Positions 36,530 through 50,455 of a DNA stretch of 64,000 bases are shown here, piece after piece. The notes beneath the pieces are model-generated. The model was given only the letters and a program-made list of their open reading frames with translations. It ran no database searches and was not told the DNA's origin. The stretch spans positions 548,815,597-548,879,596 of the forward strand of contig NC_134358.1 of assembly GCF_048569485.1 (NCBI RefSeq), in the 5' to 3' direction. The translations under genes were made by a program, and so were the position numbers. The stretch comes from Anomaloglossus baeobatrachus. Taxonomy: Eukaryota; Chordata; Amphibia; Anura; Aromobatidae. How positions within the stretch are numbered: position 1 is the stretch's first letter; each line of letters opens with the position of its first letter.

Positions 36530-37311
36530 GTGAGTACGGCACTTCCGCGTGCTGCGCGGCTCTTGGGTTAAGGCTGAGCTATTATTAGGCAGCGCTATAA
36601 TCCTGCCAGGCTTTATACACCGGGGAGAGAAGATACCACAATATATGCAGCTTTATCAACGGAGCGCTGAGAGGGGGGAGCATCAAGAGGCACGCACTTG
36701 ATAAAGCCCACTTGGCTTGGATATCCACCAATTTACATCTCAAACGAAACCACAATCCCGGAGCCCCGGAGCCGCTGCAGAGCGGGGAGCGCAGATACTT
36801 TCCAGTAATTTTATATAAAAAGAGAAACTAAGCTTTATATATAGAAAATCAAACCTCGAGCTTCTAAAAGCCACTTTACCATGTTCATTTCCTGCAGAGC
36901 GACTGCTCCGACCGAATTCTTAAAGAGAAACTTATTTTTTTTATATAGGTTCTTAGTCAATTTAATTATATTTTCCTTCTTTGCCCAGAAATTCTATAGT
37001 ATTATATAGTCTGATACTCGTGCTCTCATACACATACAAGTATATGTGAGGCTCCGTCACACCTCCGAGTCCCGGAACGTGTGCTGGCCATTTTCACACG
37101 CATCGGGGACGTGTTCTCTTGCACACCTTCATGTCCTTGTGTCCCTGGGATTGACATGGAGACTAAGCTGGGTTTTTTTTGTTTGTTTTTTTTGTTTTCC
37201 ACCACCATAGCTCAAATACGGACAGCACATGGATGGCATCCGAGGGACCGATACCAGAAAAGACACATGATACTGAAATGACTGCTTTATTTTAATGTGT
37301 AAAAGATGTAC
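36530..37311. other. Start of intron 4, no gene seen
   Basis: Mostly unique-looking. 37050-37260 has CACACCTCCGAG and CGGACAGCACATGG features reminiscent of the CACACGTCCGTG MITE family but too weak to call. Confidence 0.35.
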
Positions 37312-38957
37312 AGAGATAGATAGATAAAGGGATAGATATAGATAGATAGAGGGATAGATAGATAGATAGAGAGATAGATAGATAGATAGAGGGATAGATA
37401 GAGGGATAGATAGATAGAGGGATAGATAGATAGAGGGATAGATAGATATATAGATAAAGGGATAGATAGATAGATAGAGGGATAGATAGATAGATAGATA
37501 GAGGGATAGATAGATAGATAGATAGAGGGATAGATAGATAGATAGATAGAGGGATAGATAGATAGATAGAGGGATAGATAGATAGAGGGATAGATAGAGG
37601 GATAGATAGATAGAGGGATAGATAGATAGAGGGATAGATAGATAGAGGGATAGATAGATAGAGGGAGAGATAGATAGAGGGAGAGATAGATAGAGGGAGA
37701 GATAGATAGAGGGATAGATAGATAGAGGGATAGATAGATAGATAGAGGGATAGATAGATAGATAGATAGAGGGATAGATAGATAGATAGATAGAGGGATA
37801 GATAGATAGATAGATAGAGGGATAGATAGATAGAGGGATAGATAGAGGGATAGATAGATAGAGGGATAGATAGATAGAGGGAGAGATAGATAGAGGGAGA
37901 GATAGATAGAGGGATAGATAGATAGAGGGATAGATAGATAGAGGGATAGATAGATAGAGGGATAGATAGATAGAGGGATAGATAGATAGAGGGATAGATA
38001 GATAGATAGATAGAGGGATAGATAGATAGATAGATAGAGGGATAGATAGAGGGGTAGATAGATAGATAGATAGATAGAGGGATAGATAGATAGATAGATA
38101 GAGGGATAGATAGATAGAGGGATAGATAGATAGAGGGATAGATAGATAGAGGGATAGATAGATAGATAGAGGGATAGATAGATAGATAGAGGGATAGATA
38201 GATAGATAGATATAGATAGATAGAGGGATAGATAGATAGATAGAGAGATAGATAGAGGGATAGATAGATAGAGGGATAGATAGATAGAGGGATAGATAGA
38301 TAGAGGGATAGATAGATAGAGGGATAGATAGAGGGATAGATAGAGAGAGGGATAGAGAGAGGGATAGAGAGAGGGATAGAGAGAGGGATAGAGAGAGGGA
38401 TAGAGAGAGGGATAGAGAGAGGGATAGAGAGAGGGATAGAGAGAGGGATAGAGAGAGGGATAGAGAGAGGGATAGAGAGAGGGATAGATAGATAGAGGGA
38501 TAGATAGAGGGATAGATAGAGGGATAGATAGAGGGATAGATAGAGGGATAGATAGAGGGATAGATAGATAGAGGGATAGATAGAGGGATAGATAGATAGA
38601 GGGATAGATAGATAGAGGGATAGATAGATAGAGGGATAGATAGAGAGATGGATAGATAGAGAGAGGGATAGATAGAGAGAGGGATAGATAGAGAGGGATA
38701 GATAGAGAGGGATAGATAGAGAGGGATAGATAGAGAGGGATAGATAGAGAGGGATAGATAGAGAGGGATAGATAGAGAGGGATAGAGGGATGGATGGATA
38801 GATAGATAGAGGGATGGATGGATTGATAGATAGAGGGATGGATGGATAGATAGATAGAGGGATGGATGGATAGAGGGATGGATGGATGGATAGAGGGATG
38901 GATGGATGGATAGAGGGATGGATGGATGGATAGAGGGAGGGAGGGATGGATAGATAG
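37312..38957. repeat. GATA/GGGATA microsatellite, 1.65 kb
   Basis: GATAGATAGAGG-type repeats with sub-blocks: GGGATAGAGA (38345-38485), GGGATAGATAGAGA (38640-38780) and GGGATGGATGGATAGA (38780-38950). The stop-free minus frame of 561 codons is an artefact. Confidence 0.96.
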
Positions 38958-39059
38958 CTTTTCCAGCTATTTAGCATAATTAATATATAATTTAAGAAAA
39001 AAAATGACTTTGTTCCCCTCTATTTTTCGTAACCAGAACAGGTAAAGCAGCAGCTGTGG

Positions 39060-40910
<1,851 letters not shown>

Positions 40911-42000
40911 AAACGATGGCATAAACAATAAAATACAACTCTACCCTGTTAAAAAAAAAAATGAGCTGACCGTGGCTGCCACCCCTCCCCATGTTCCCCA
41001 AAAATGAAATGGATCAAATTTGACCTTTTTAAGTGAATTTCCTGTAAAGCCCCTTTAATTATCGCTCCTTTCGACCATAGTGTATCTGCCTCCTTTTCCA
41101 GTGCTTGTACCTCTACTGATCTGGTTGCACTTTATGTATATAACCATGGTATGAATTAGTTATGACGGCTCCGGATGTTGGAATTCCCTCTAATTTGATG
41201 TGACACTTACATGATGTAAAGCTTTGAAGGCTTGAGAGACTGGATCAGAAAGCGGGGACGTCTCTTTAAGGGGCTTCATGTATAATGCAAAGCTGCCAAT
41301 AAATGTAATTGTCTCTGTCGTGAGCATTTTTCTCTCTAAAATCCAGAAGAAAAAGCTTTCTTGGAAAAAAAAAAAAAGAAAAAAAAATTCCCCTCCCCCG
41401 CTTTTTCGAGCGCGCTCTGCTTTACTTCTAAATGAGCTTCTTGATTTCTGCCGAATAAATAACTTGCATCTATTACTTTTTCAGAATAGGACGAGACGTG
41501 CATGTAGATTTGGAAATTCGCTGCCAGGCTGTAACATTTTACTAAATTGAATTAGAATGTCATCTCAAGCTTGTACTTTCATATTTTTTCTACCAGGGGG
41601 TATCGATCATTATGTCGCCACTAACCTGGCATTTTGAACTATTTTATTTTTATTTATATTGTTTTTTGTTTTTTTTTTTTGTTGCTTCTACTGTCTTACA
41701 ATGTTTCCCTAAATATTTCCATAGTTAATCCTTAAAGGGATTGTTCACTTTTTTCCAACTTGTATGTATTTGGGACTAAAACCTTTTTTTTACAATTGTG
41801 TTTCTTCAAAATTGTTCACCTTTTGGCTTTTACTGGGTCTTTCCTTCCTTTGATGTGGTCTGTGGTCATGGCAGCCACTAGGAATTTCAGGGCCCCATAC
41901 TGACAACATTTTTGGACTTCCCAAGCTCTGCCTCCATCCCTCAAGCTTTGTGTGGACACCATCTGCTGACTGTGTGTATGTATGTGTGTGAGCGTATATA
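40911..42000. other. Intron 4 sequence, nothing recognised
   Basis: AT-rich, several poly-A/T runs. No exon or clear repeat. Confidence 0.4.
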
Positions 42001-42018
42001 TAATATATACACACATAT

Positions 42019-42084
42019 ACGGTCATGGCTGAAAATGTTGGTACCCTTGATATTGTTCCAGAAAATGACGTTTTTTTCCCCGGA
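42019..42084 (+). mobile_element. Tc1 family 3-type terminal end
   Basis: ACGGTCATGGCTGAAAATGT followed by TGGTACCC and ATTGTTCCAGAAAATGACG. Same terminal type as at 1183. It is preceded by a short TA/CA tract and followed directly by a minisatellite. Confidence 0.55.
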
Positions 42085-43165
42085 AAATGTATACTATACA
42101 CCCTTTACACTGCCCCTTTTCATAATATCTCTCCCACACTGCCCCTCTGTATAATATCCCACACACAGCTCCTGTGTATAATATCTCTCCACACACACTG
42201 CCCCTCTGTATAACACTCCCCACACACTGTCCCTCTGTATAATGTCCCCCACACACTGCCTCTCTGTATAATATCTTCCACACACACTGCTCCTCTGTAT
42301 AATATACCCTTCACCCACTGCCTGTCTGTATAATATCCCCCACACACACTACCCTTCTTTATAATATCCCCCACACACTGCTTCTCTGTATAATATCCCC
42401 CACACACTGCTTCTCTGTATAATATTCCTCACACACACTAACCCTCTGTATCATTACCCCTCTCACACTGCCCTTCTGTATTATATCCCTCCACACACTG
42501 CCCCTCTGTACAATATCCTCCCCCATACACTGCCCCTCTGTACAGTATCCTCCCCCATACACTGCCCCTCTGTACAATATCCTCCTCCACACACTGCCCC
42601 TCTGTACAATATCCTACCCCACACACTGCCCCTCTGTACAATATCCTCCCCCATACACTGCCCCTCGGTATTATATCCTCCCCCACACTGCCCCTCTGTA
42701 CAATATCCTTCCCCACACACACTGCCCCTCTGTACAATATCCTCCCCCACACACACTGCCCCTCTGTACAATATTTTCCCCCACACACACTGCCCCTCTG
42801 TACAATATCCACCCACACACACACTGCCCCTCTGTACAATATCCTCCCCCACACACACTGCCCCTCTGTACAATATCCTCCCCCACACACACTGCCCCTC
42901 TGTACAATATCCTCCCCCACACACACTGCCCCTCTGTAAAATATACTCCCCCACACACTGCCCCTCTGTAAATTAACCCCCCCACACACAATGCCCCTCT
43001 GTACAATATCCTCCCCCACACACTGCCCCTCTGTATAATATGCCCCCACACACTGCCCCTCTGTAACTTACACCCCCCCCACACACACTGCCCTTCTGTA
43101 AATTGCCCCCCCCATACACACACTGCCCCTCTGTATTATATCCCCCCAAACACTGCTCCTTCCAA
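42085..43165. repeat. ~34-bp minisatellite in intron 4
   Basis: About 31 units of CCCCTCTGTACAATATCCTC followed by CCCCACACACACTG. Early units read TATAATATC instead of TACAATATC. Open minus frames are repeat artefacts. Confidence 0.94.
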
Positions 43166-43852
43166 TACTGTGACCCATGCCTCCTTCTCTCCCGAGTAAA
43201 TTTTAGGGCATGTAATCTTCAGCTCCTCCATAGAGTGCTTGCCATTTTCCACCTCTGCGCGGCTCTACATTACCCATAGCAGTGTGATGAGGTTGCTGAG
43301 TAAAGCTAAGTAATTGCCCCTTGACCTGGGGCGCCCTATTCACTGGGCTCCATACATCAGTAAGGGTAGTAAGGCCGTGATGGTAGCCTGGTCTATGGTT
43401 TTAAGTCCGAGAGATGTGCTCAGAATCTGTCCATCAGAATGACCTCTAGTACAGATTCTCAGATAAATCATTCTGCAGCGCGCAAAATGCAACACAGGCT
43501 ATAGAAGGCACACTGCAAATTTTTGGAAATGTTGAATGAAGATGGCCACATGCAGGGCTTGGCTTTCTCCAGCAGTTCCATACACAACAAGCCACTCGAT
43601 TCCAACAAGATCCAGCGATCGGATCCCCAATGATCAGCAAGTTAGGAATAACCCTTTCCTGCCTTCTTTAGTACTCCAAAATTGAAATTGTTTGAAGGCA
43701 GACACTTTGGATCTACCCTCCCATCTTTTTAAATACCGAAAAAAATCAGAAAAGAAAACGGTCGCTTGCGCTTTATTTTTATTTATTTTTTTTGTCATTT
43801 TTAACATTTATTTTTCAGGTTAAACGTTTCTAATTTGTCTTTCCTTTTGTAG
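43166..43852. other. 3' end of intron 4
   Basis: No repeat was recognised. It ends in a pyrimidine-rich acceptor tract, TTTGTCTTTCCTTTTGTAG, before exon 5. Confidence 0.45.
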
Positions 43853-43906
43853 GTTTCCAGAAAAGTCGCAGATCTGATTCTAGAAAAGCAGCCGTCTTAT
43901 GTCAAG
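43853..43906 (+). CDS. vps50: vps50 coding exon 5 (residues 100-117)
   Basis: 54 bp encoding VSRKVADLILEKQPSYVK. Human has VSKKVADLILEKQPAYVK as recalled. Acceptor ttttgtag, donor AAG|gtgaga at 43907. Phase 0 at both ends. It continues the N-terminal helical bundle. Confidence 0.95.
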
Positions 43907-44480
43907 GTGAGACGTGACCCAAGTGCAAAATAATAATATATCTTGTTTTTTAGCTTTTTTTTTTCAGATTTGCAGCCTTATATTTTGTATTTTACAAGTG
44001 TTTTTTGCACTCTCCCTTATTAGCCCGCATGTGATCATTTCCCTCCTATTGTATATTAGGAAATTGTAGACCCCTTACTGTATACTAAGAAAGAGCTCAT
44101 TACCATGACTGTTAATGGCGTCTTTAACCCTTTCTCACATCGCACTCTGGCAGGAACTGCAGCGGCAGTCATCCGTAACATATAGCGAACGACTCGCTAC
44201 AATGGTCAGAATCGTAGGTAGCACCAATTCCGGCTATGAATTACGACCAAGCTCCATCTCTAAGCCCATAGGTGCCCCCACAACGTCATCGTTGTTTGCC
44301 AATGTTTTGATGTGGCAACACTGTGGCAGTATAATATGGACGACTAGGTACACTGCACTACTTGCTGTAAGTAGTGCAGTGCATTATGTTAAGTACCAAT
44401 TTTATGTGCTAATGTTGGAATAAAAATATTGAGAAAAAAAATATATACAGTATAGTTACACATTTGGTATCGCCACATCC
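43907..44480. other. Start of intron 5, no gene seen
   Basis: No exon. TTACACATTTGGTATCGCC near 44460 recalls a dispersed frog repeat, but boundaries are not visible. Confidence 0.35.
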
Positions 44481-44484
44481 ACAT

Positions 44485-45185
44485 CTAGCTCTGGCAAAAA
44501 TTAAGACACCACTGCAAAATTGGGGTTTTTTTTCTGATTTTTCTCTTTATATTTTTGAGTAAAATGTAAATTGTTCTTTTATTCTATAAACTACTGACGA
44601 CGTCTCTAAATTTCCAAGCAAACAAATTTATATTTATTTTTTGAAAATGAGAAATGGTCAAAATAATAGAACAATGCACAGTGGTTTCATACCTCAAATA
44701 ATGCAAAGAAAACAAGTTCATAATCATTTATAAACAACAATACTAATAATGTTTGACCTCAGGAAGATTCAGAAATCAATATTTTGTGGAATAACCATGA
44801 TTATTAATCCAAGCTTTCATGCTTCTTGGCTGCTTTCCACCAGTCTGTCACACTGCTTTTGGGTGACCCTATGCCACTCCTAGTGCAAAAATGTAAGCAG
44901 TTCTTTCTTTGATGGCTGGTGACTATCAATCTTCCTCTTGATTACATTCCAGAGGTTTTCAATGGGGTTCAGGTCTGGAGATTGGGCTGGCCATGACAGG
45001 GTTTTGATGTGGTGGTCCTTCATCCACACATTGATTGACCAAGATGTGTGGCATGGCGCATTGTCCTGCTGGAAAAAACAGTCCTCAGAGTTGGGGAACA
45101 TTGCCTGAGCAGAAGGAAGCAACTGTTTTTTTTTTTCCAGGGTAATCTTGTATGCGGCTTGATTTATATGTCCTTTGCAAAGTTT
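44485..45185 (-). pseudogene. Tc1/mariner fragment, family 4
   Basis: The left terminal sequence is TCTGGCAAAAATTAAGACAC. The minus strand encodes the catalytic half, SEDCFFQQDNAPCHTS ... [18 protein letters not shown] (44880-45122), with the second Asp and the Glu intact. The N-terminal half is missing: the element stops at about 45185, where the SINE array begins. Confidence 0.7.
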
Positions 45186-45206
45186 AATCGCATTCTGTGA
45201 AATGTG

Positions 45207-45703
45207 CCTCAGTGGTTAGCACTGCAGTCTTGTGGTGGATCAGTGGTAAGCACTGCAGTCTTGTGGTGGCTCAGTGGTTAGCACTGCAGTCTTGTGGTGG
45301 CTCAGTGGTTAGCACTGCAGTCTTGTGGTGGCTCAGTGGTTAGCACTGCAGTCTTGTGGTGGCTCAGTGGTTAGCACTGCAGTCTTGTGGTGGCTCAGTG
45401 GTTAGCACTGCAGTCTTGTGGTGGCTCAGTGGTTAGCACTGCAGTCTTGTGGTGGCTCAGTGGTTAGCACTGCAGTCTTGCAGCGCTGGGGTCCTGGGTT
45501 TAAAATCCCGCCAAGGACATCTGCAAGGAGTTTGTATGTTCTCCCCGTGTTTGCATGGGTTTCCTCCGGGTTCTCCGGTTTCCTCCCACACTTCAAATAC
45601 ATACTGATAGGGAAATTAGATTGTGAGCCCCAATGGGGACAGTGTTGCCAATGTACGTAAGGCTCTGTGGTATTAATAGTGCTATATAAATGAATAAATA
45701 TTA

Positions 45704-45763
<60 letters not shown>

Positions 45764-45776
45764 TACATTGAAACAT
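45207..45776 (+). mobile_element. tRNA-derived SINE with nine A-box heads
   Basis: Nine tandem 31-bp units (GTGGCTCAGTGGTTAGCACT followed by GCAGTCTTGTG) precede the body at 45480. The unit contains an A-box-like GGCTCAGTGG. The B-box-like GGTTTAAAATCC is at 45497. The body (TTTGTATGTTCTCCCCGTGT; GATTGTGAGCCCCAATGGGG) ends TGCTATATAAATGAATAAAT followed by (ATT)n, a tail shared with L2-type LINEs. Confidence 0.8.
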
Positions 45777-46680
45777 AACGTTTTGGAGGTGGAAAAGCTC
45801 GAGAAAAAACAAAAATAAATCTGTTGTACCTTTTTTAAGGCTCAAACTAGTCCTAAAAGGGTTAATGGAATATTCGGCACATCCTCGCCCTTTCATTAGT
45901 ATTTGCGGCTGTTTTCCGCCTTCATCTTTTTGTAATTCTAACAAACACAAAAACAACAACACATAAATATAATCTCCGTGCGGCGGCTCCGGCCCCGGTT
46001 AGCAGCTGCTGGACGTTGCGCGGAGCACGGATCGGTAAATTAGAGGTGGCTGGTTTCCAGTCGCCTCCGCGCTCTGTTCCTGTGATATCTGGGGTCATGC
46101 TTGGTTGAATCCCATCCATTCTTCCTTCCACAAATTGGCCTTTTATAAACCATTCGTTGACCTTCTACCTTTCCTGCAAATTATTTATTGTTTAGCAGAT
46201 TAATGGAAGATTTTGGGGGACCATGAGCTGGTTTCCAGTAGTCGCTGTTATTTCGTTGTTTTTTTTTTTTTTTTTTAATGTTTGCTGTTGTTGACCTTGC
46301 ATTGTTACTTTTTCCTTTCTTGTAATGTTTGTCTCCACATTTATGTATCTTTTAATAAAAAAAAAAGGTCCTTTTTATGGTGTTTTAAACAGGAGGGTAC
46401 ATTATTTCCTGAAACCAATGTGTCCTTGTATGAGATGTGTAGTATGATTTCGTACAATGCCTGGAGCTCTGACAGGTTCTCAGCGCGAAATTAGGGGTTG
46501 ACAAAGATGACCGACCTCCTGAATCTGATGTGTGACATACTTCTATAGGAAGAGATCAGTGGCACCTATGGACTTTATATACTTTTTCAATTAAAGGGAC
46601 AGGTCTCCTGTTACCTGAGGGTAACAAACAATGTAGGAAGAATAGTTTTGTATGATTTAATATTAGAATTTAGCACATGT
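45777..46680. other. Unique-looking intron 5 sequence
   Basis: Includes a GC-rich block at 45980-46090 with no repeat similarity in the window and a poly-T run at 46260. No exon. Confidence 0.35.
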
Positions 46681-46683
46681 TTA

Positions 46684-47219
46684 AAGGGGGCTTTACATGC
46701 AGCGATATCGCTAGCGAGCGTACCCGCCCCCGTCGTTTGTGCGTCACGGGCAAATCGCTGCCCGTGCCGCACAATATCGTTTGGAGCAGTCACACGGACT
46801 TACCTGCCTAGCGACATCGCTGTGACCGGCGAACCGCCTCCTTTCTAAGGGGGAGGTTTGTGCGGCGTCACTAAGCGGCCGCCCAATAGAAGCGGAGGGG
46901 CGGAGATGAGTGGCCGTAACATCCCGCCCACCTCCTTCCTCATTGCCGGTAAGCTGTAGTTTGTCATTCCTGAGGTGTCACACGTAGCGATGTGTGCCGC
47001 CACGGGAACGACAAACAACCTGCGAGATCAACAATCAACGATTTTATGAAAATTAACGACGTGTCAACTATGGACGATTTGGTGAGTATTTTTTGCTCGT
47101 TAACGCCGTTCGTTGGTGTCACACGCAACGACGTCGCTAACGATGCCGGATGTGCGTCACGGGATCCGTGACCCCGACGACATATTGTTAGATACATCAT
47201 TGCGTGTAACGGGGCCTTT
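46684..47219. mobile_element. CpG-rich MITE
   Basis: Terminal AAGGGGGCTTTACATGCAGC, with the inverse AAGGCCCCGTTACACGC at the right end. The target is TA or TTTA (ambiguous). The interior has paired CGATATCGCTAGCGA and GACGTCGCTAACGATG motifs, similar in theme to 13973-14554. Confidence 0.6.
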
Positions 47220-47224
47220 AGTGT

Positions 47225-48992
47225 GAAACTGACACATAGAGAAAGCCTATGACTGGGCAAGGAGAAGGCGGACTCACAGGCCTTCTCTATGATTGGGCAG
47301 GGAGATGTCGGATTCACAGGCTTTCTCTATGATTGGGCAGGGAGAAGGTGGACTCACAGGCTTTCTCTATGATTGGGCAGGGAGAAGGTGGACTCACAGG
47401 CTTTCTCTATGATTGGGCAGAGAGAAGGCAGGACTCACAGGCTTTCTCTATGATTGGGCAGGGAGAAGGCGCGCTCACAGGCTTTCTCTATGATTGGGCA
47501 GGGTGAAGGCAGGACTCACATGCTTTCTCTATGATTGGGCAGGGAGAAGGCAGGACTCACAGGCTTTCTCTACGACTGGGCAAGGAGAAGGCGGACTCAC
47601 AGGCCTTCTCTATGATTGGGCAGGGAGATGTCGGATTCACAGGCTTTCTCTATGATTGGGCAGGGAGAAGGTGGACTCACAGGCTTTCTCTATGATTGGG
47701 CAGGGAGAAGGCAGGACTCACAGGCTTTCTTTATGATTGGGCAGGGAGAAGGTGGACTCACAGGCTTTCTCTATGATTGGGCACGGAGAAGGCAGGACTC
47801 GCAGGCTTTCTCTATGATTGGGCAGGGAGAAGGCAGGACTCACAGGCTTTCTCTATGATTGGGCAGGGAGAAGGCGGACTCACAGGCTTTCTCTATGATT
47901 GGGCAGAGAGAAGGCAGGACTCACAGGCTTTCTCTATGATTGGGCAGGGAGAAGGCGGACTCACAGGCTTTCTCTATGATTTGGCAGGGAGAAAGTGGAC
48001 TCACAGGCTTTCTCTATGATTGGGTAGGGTGAAGGCAGACTCACAGGCTTTCTCTATGACTGGGCAAGGAGAAGGCAGGGCTCACAGGCTTTCTCTATGA
48101 TTGGGCAGGGAGAAGGTGGACTCACAGGATTTCTCTATGATTGGGTAGGGTGAAGGCAGACTCACAGGCTTTCTCTATGATTGGGCAGGGAGAAGGCAGG
48201 ACTCACAGGCTTTCTCTATGATTGGGCAGGGAGAAGGAGGACTCACAGGCTTTCTCTATGATTGGGCAGGGAGAAAGTGGACTCACAGGCTTTCTCTTTG
48301 ATTGGGCAGGGAGAAGGTGGACTCACAGGCTTTCTCTATGATTGGGTAGGGTGAAGGCAGACTCACAGGCTTTCTGTATGATTGGGCAGGGAGAAGGCAG
48401 GACTCACAGGCTTTCTCTATGATTGGGCAGGGAGAAGGCAGGACTCACAGGCTTTCTCTATGATTGGGCAGGGAGAAGGCAGGACTCGCAGGCTTTCTCT
48501 ATGATTGGGCAGGGAGAAGGTGGACTCACAGGCTTTCTCTATGATTGGGCAGGGAGAAGGCAGGACTCACAGGCTTTCTCTATGATTGGGCAGGGAGAAG
48601 GTGGACTCGCAGGCTTTCTCTATGATTGGGCAGCGAGAAGGCAGGACTCACAGGCTTTCTCTATGATTGGGCAGGGAGATGGCAGGACTCACAGGCTTTC
48701 TCTATGATTGGGCAGGGAGAAGGCGGACTCACAGGCTTTCTCTATGATTGGGCAGGGAGATGGCAGGACTCACAGGCTTTCTCTATGATTGGGCAGGGAG
48801 AAGGCGGACTCACAGGCTTTCTCTATGATTGGGCAGTGAGAAGCTGGGCTCACAGGCTTTCTCTATGATTGGGCAGGGAGAAGGTGGACTCACAGGCTTT
48901 CTAAATGATTAGACAGGGAGATGGAGGACTCACAGGCTTTCTCTTTGATTGGGCAGTAAGAAGGCGGACTCACAGGCTTACTCTATGATTGG
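47225..48992. repeat. 40/41-bp minisatellite, left part
   Basis: About 43 units of CTATGATTGGGCAGGGAGAA followed by GGCAGGACTCACAGGCTTTC and T. The array resumes at 49529. Confidence 0.95.
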
Positions 48993-49528
48993 AAAACCAA
49001 AAAACTGAGCTGTGACAAATGTTCAATAAACATGCAACATTACAAGCATGTGAATTGCAGCCTCAAGACTAGAAAAAAACCAAGGAGAAAATTGTAGAAA
49101 AAATACCCTGACTATAGATAAATAAATTGCAAGTGCTTAATAAACAGGGTACTTAGTATATACATTTTTGCAAAAAGGTAAGAAAAGCTGTCTCACCTCG
49201 TCACGGTGTACCCATCTGAGACAGTCCCTAACCTACTAAAGTTAAAAACATATTCTGTACCTGACAAGTGTCATGTCAAAACTTCAATATGGATGGTAAA
49301 GTGGTTAGCTGGGTCCCAGATTAAATACACAGCAAAAAGTGAGAAGCAGGTAATTGTTCAGCCTCAGTATCAGGAGGGCTGCACCCCCAACTTGCATTAG
49401 AGCAAGATAACAGACAAAAAAACCAAAAAACTGAGCTGTGACAAATGTTCAATAAACATGCAACATTACAAGCATGTGAATTGCAGCCTCAAGACTAGAA
49501 AAAAACCAAGGAGAAAATTGTAGAAAAA
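48993..49528. mobile_element. 536-bp insert with 110-bp terminal direct repeats
   Basis: The first 110 bp (48993-49102) and last 110 bp (49419-49528) are identical by eye (AAAACCAAAAAACTGAGCTG ... GAGAAAATTGTAGAAAAA). The 12-bp flank CTCTATGATTGG is at 48981-48992 and 49529-49540. The unit is 426 bp plus a 110-bp partial repeat. It has no ORF of note and no complete hammerhead. It could be a retrozyme/PLE-like partial dimer or a miniature terminal-repeat element; the class is unknown. Confidence 0.65.
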
Positions 49529-49975
49529 CTCTATGATTGGGTAGGGTGAAGGCGGACTCACTGGCTTTCTCTATGATTGGGCACGGAGAAGGCAGGACTC
49601 ACAGGCTTTCTATATGATTGGGCAAGGAGAAGGCAGGACTCACAGGCTTTCTCTATGATTGGGCAGGGAGAAAGTGGACTCACAGGCTTTTTCTATGATT
49701 GGGTAGGGTGAAAGCGGACTCACAGGCTTCCTGTATGTCTCAGCAGGGAGAAGGCAGGACTCACAGGCTTTCTCTATTAACGGGCAGGGAGAAGGCGGAC
49801 ACACAGGCGTTCTCTATGATTGGGCAGGGAGGAGGCAGGACTCACAGGCTTTCTCTATGATTGGGCAGGGAGATGGCAGGACTCACAGGCTTTCTCTATA
49901 ATTAGGCAGAGAGAAGGCGGACACACAGGCTTTCTCTATGATTGGGCAGGGAGGAGGCGGCGGACACGTAGGCTT
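49529..49975. repeat. 40/41-bp minisatellite, right part
   Basis: About eleven more units, more degenerate towards the right end. Confidence 0.93.
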
Positions 49976-50455
49976 TCCTTGGAGTCCTGGAAGACAATAA
50001 TTTTGTACATGAAAATACTGTATTGGATCTTGGAGATTTAAGAACTTCTCATCTCTCTCCAGAGCTTGACTCAGTTCAAGACAGCTCAGCTCTGCTGTAC
50101 AAAGTCTTCCATGTCCTGGGGCTAGTTTCTTTGTGCTAAAAAAAGGAATTAACAACCGGAATCCATTTCTGTGCGGTGTTCTGTATGGGGCACGTTATAG
50201 AGGAAGCTAGTCTCCTACCACCAGCTCCAGAGAGAGCCTGCAGGGGGAATATAATCCCCAGAAATAACATTATTCCTCATATATACACACTGGACAGTCT
50301 AGTCTGAAAAGTTACTAGAAAGTAAAGTTAAGTTAACCTTTAAGTATTTACACTTTTTGAAATTAAAGTTTCAATGTTGAGTAAATTTAAGAACATTAAT
50401 ACATTTGTTGGGGCTAAAAATTGTAGAGCTCTGTATTAATTGTACTTTTATTCCA
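49976..50455. other. Intron 5 sequence, nothing recognised
   Basis: No exon or repeat was recognised. Confidence 0.4.

Noticed and set aside
37292-38977. 561-codon minus-strand frame
   Set aside because: Same artefact in the GATA/GGGATA array.
42438-43123. 203-codon minus frame of TEGQCVWGRILYRGAV repeats
   Set aside because: 34-bp minisatellite artefact.
45207-45480. Regular 31-bp direct repeats suggesting a CRISPR-like array
   Set aside because: No unique spacers; the units are contiguous SINE heads in a eukaryotic genome.
49255-49285. Hammerhead in the 536-bp insert (CTGACAAGTGTCATGTCAAAAC)
   Set aside because: Core reads CTGACAA and GAAA is AAAA; stem II does not pair convincingly.
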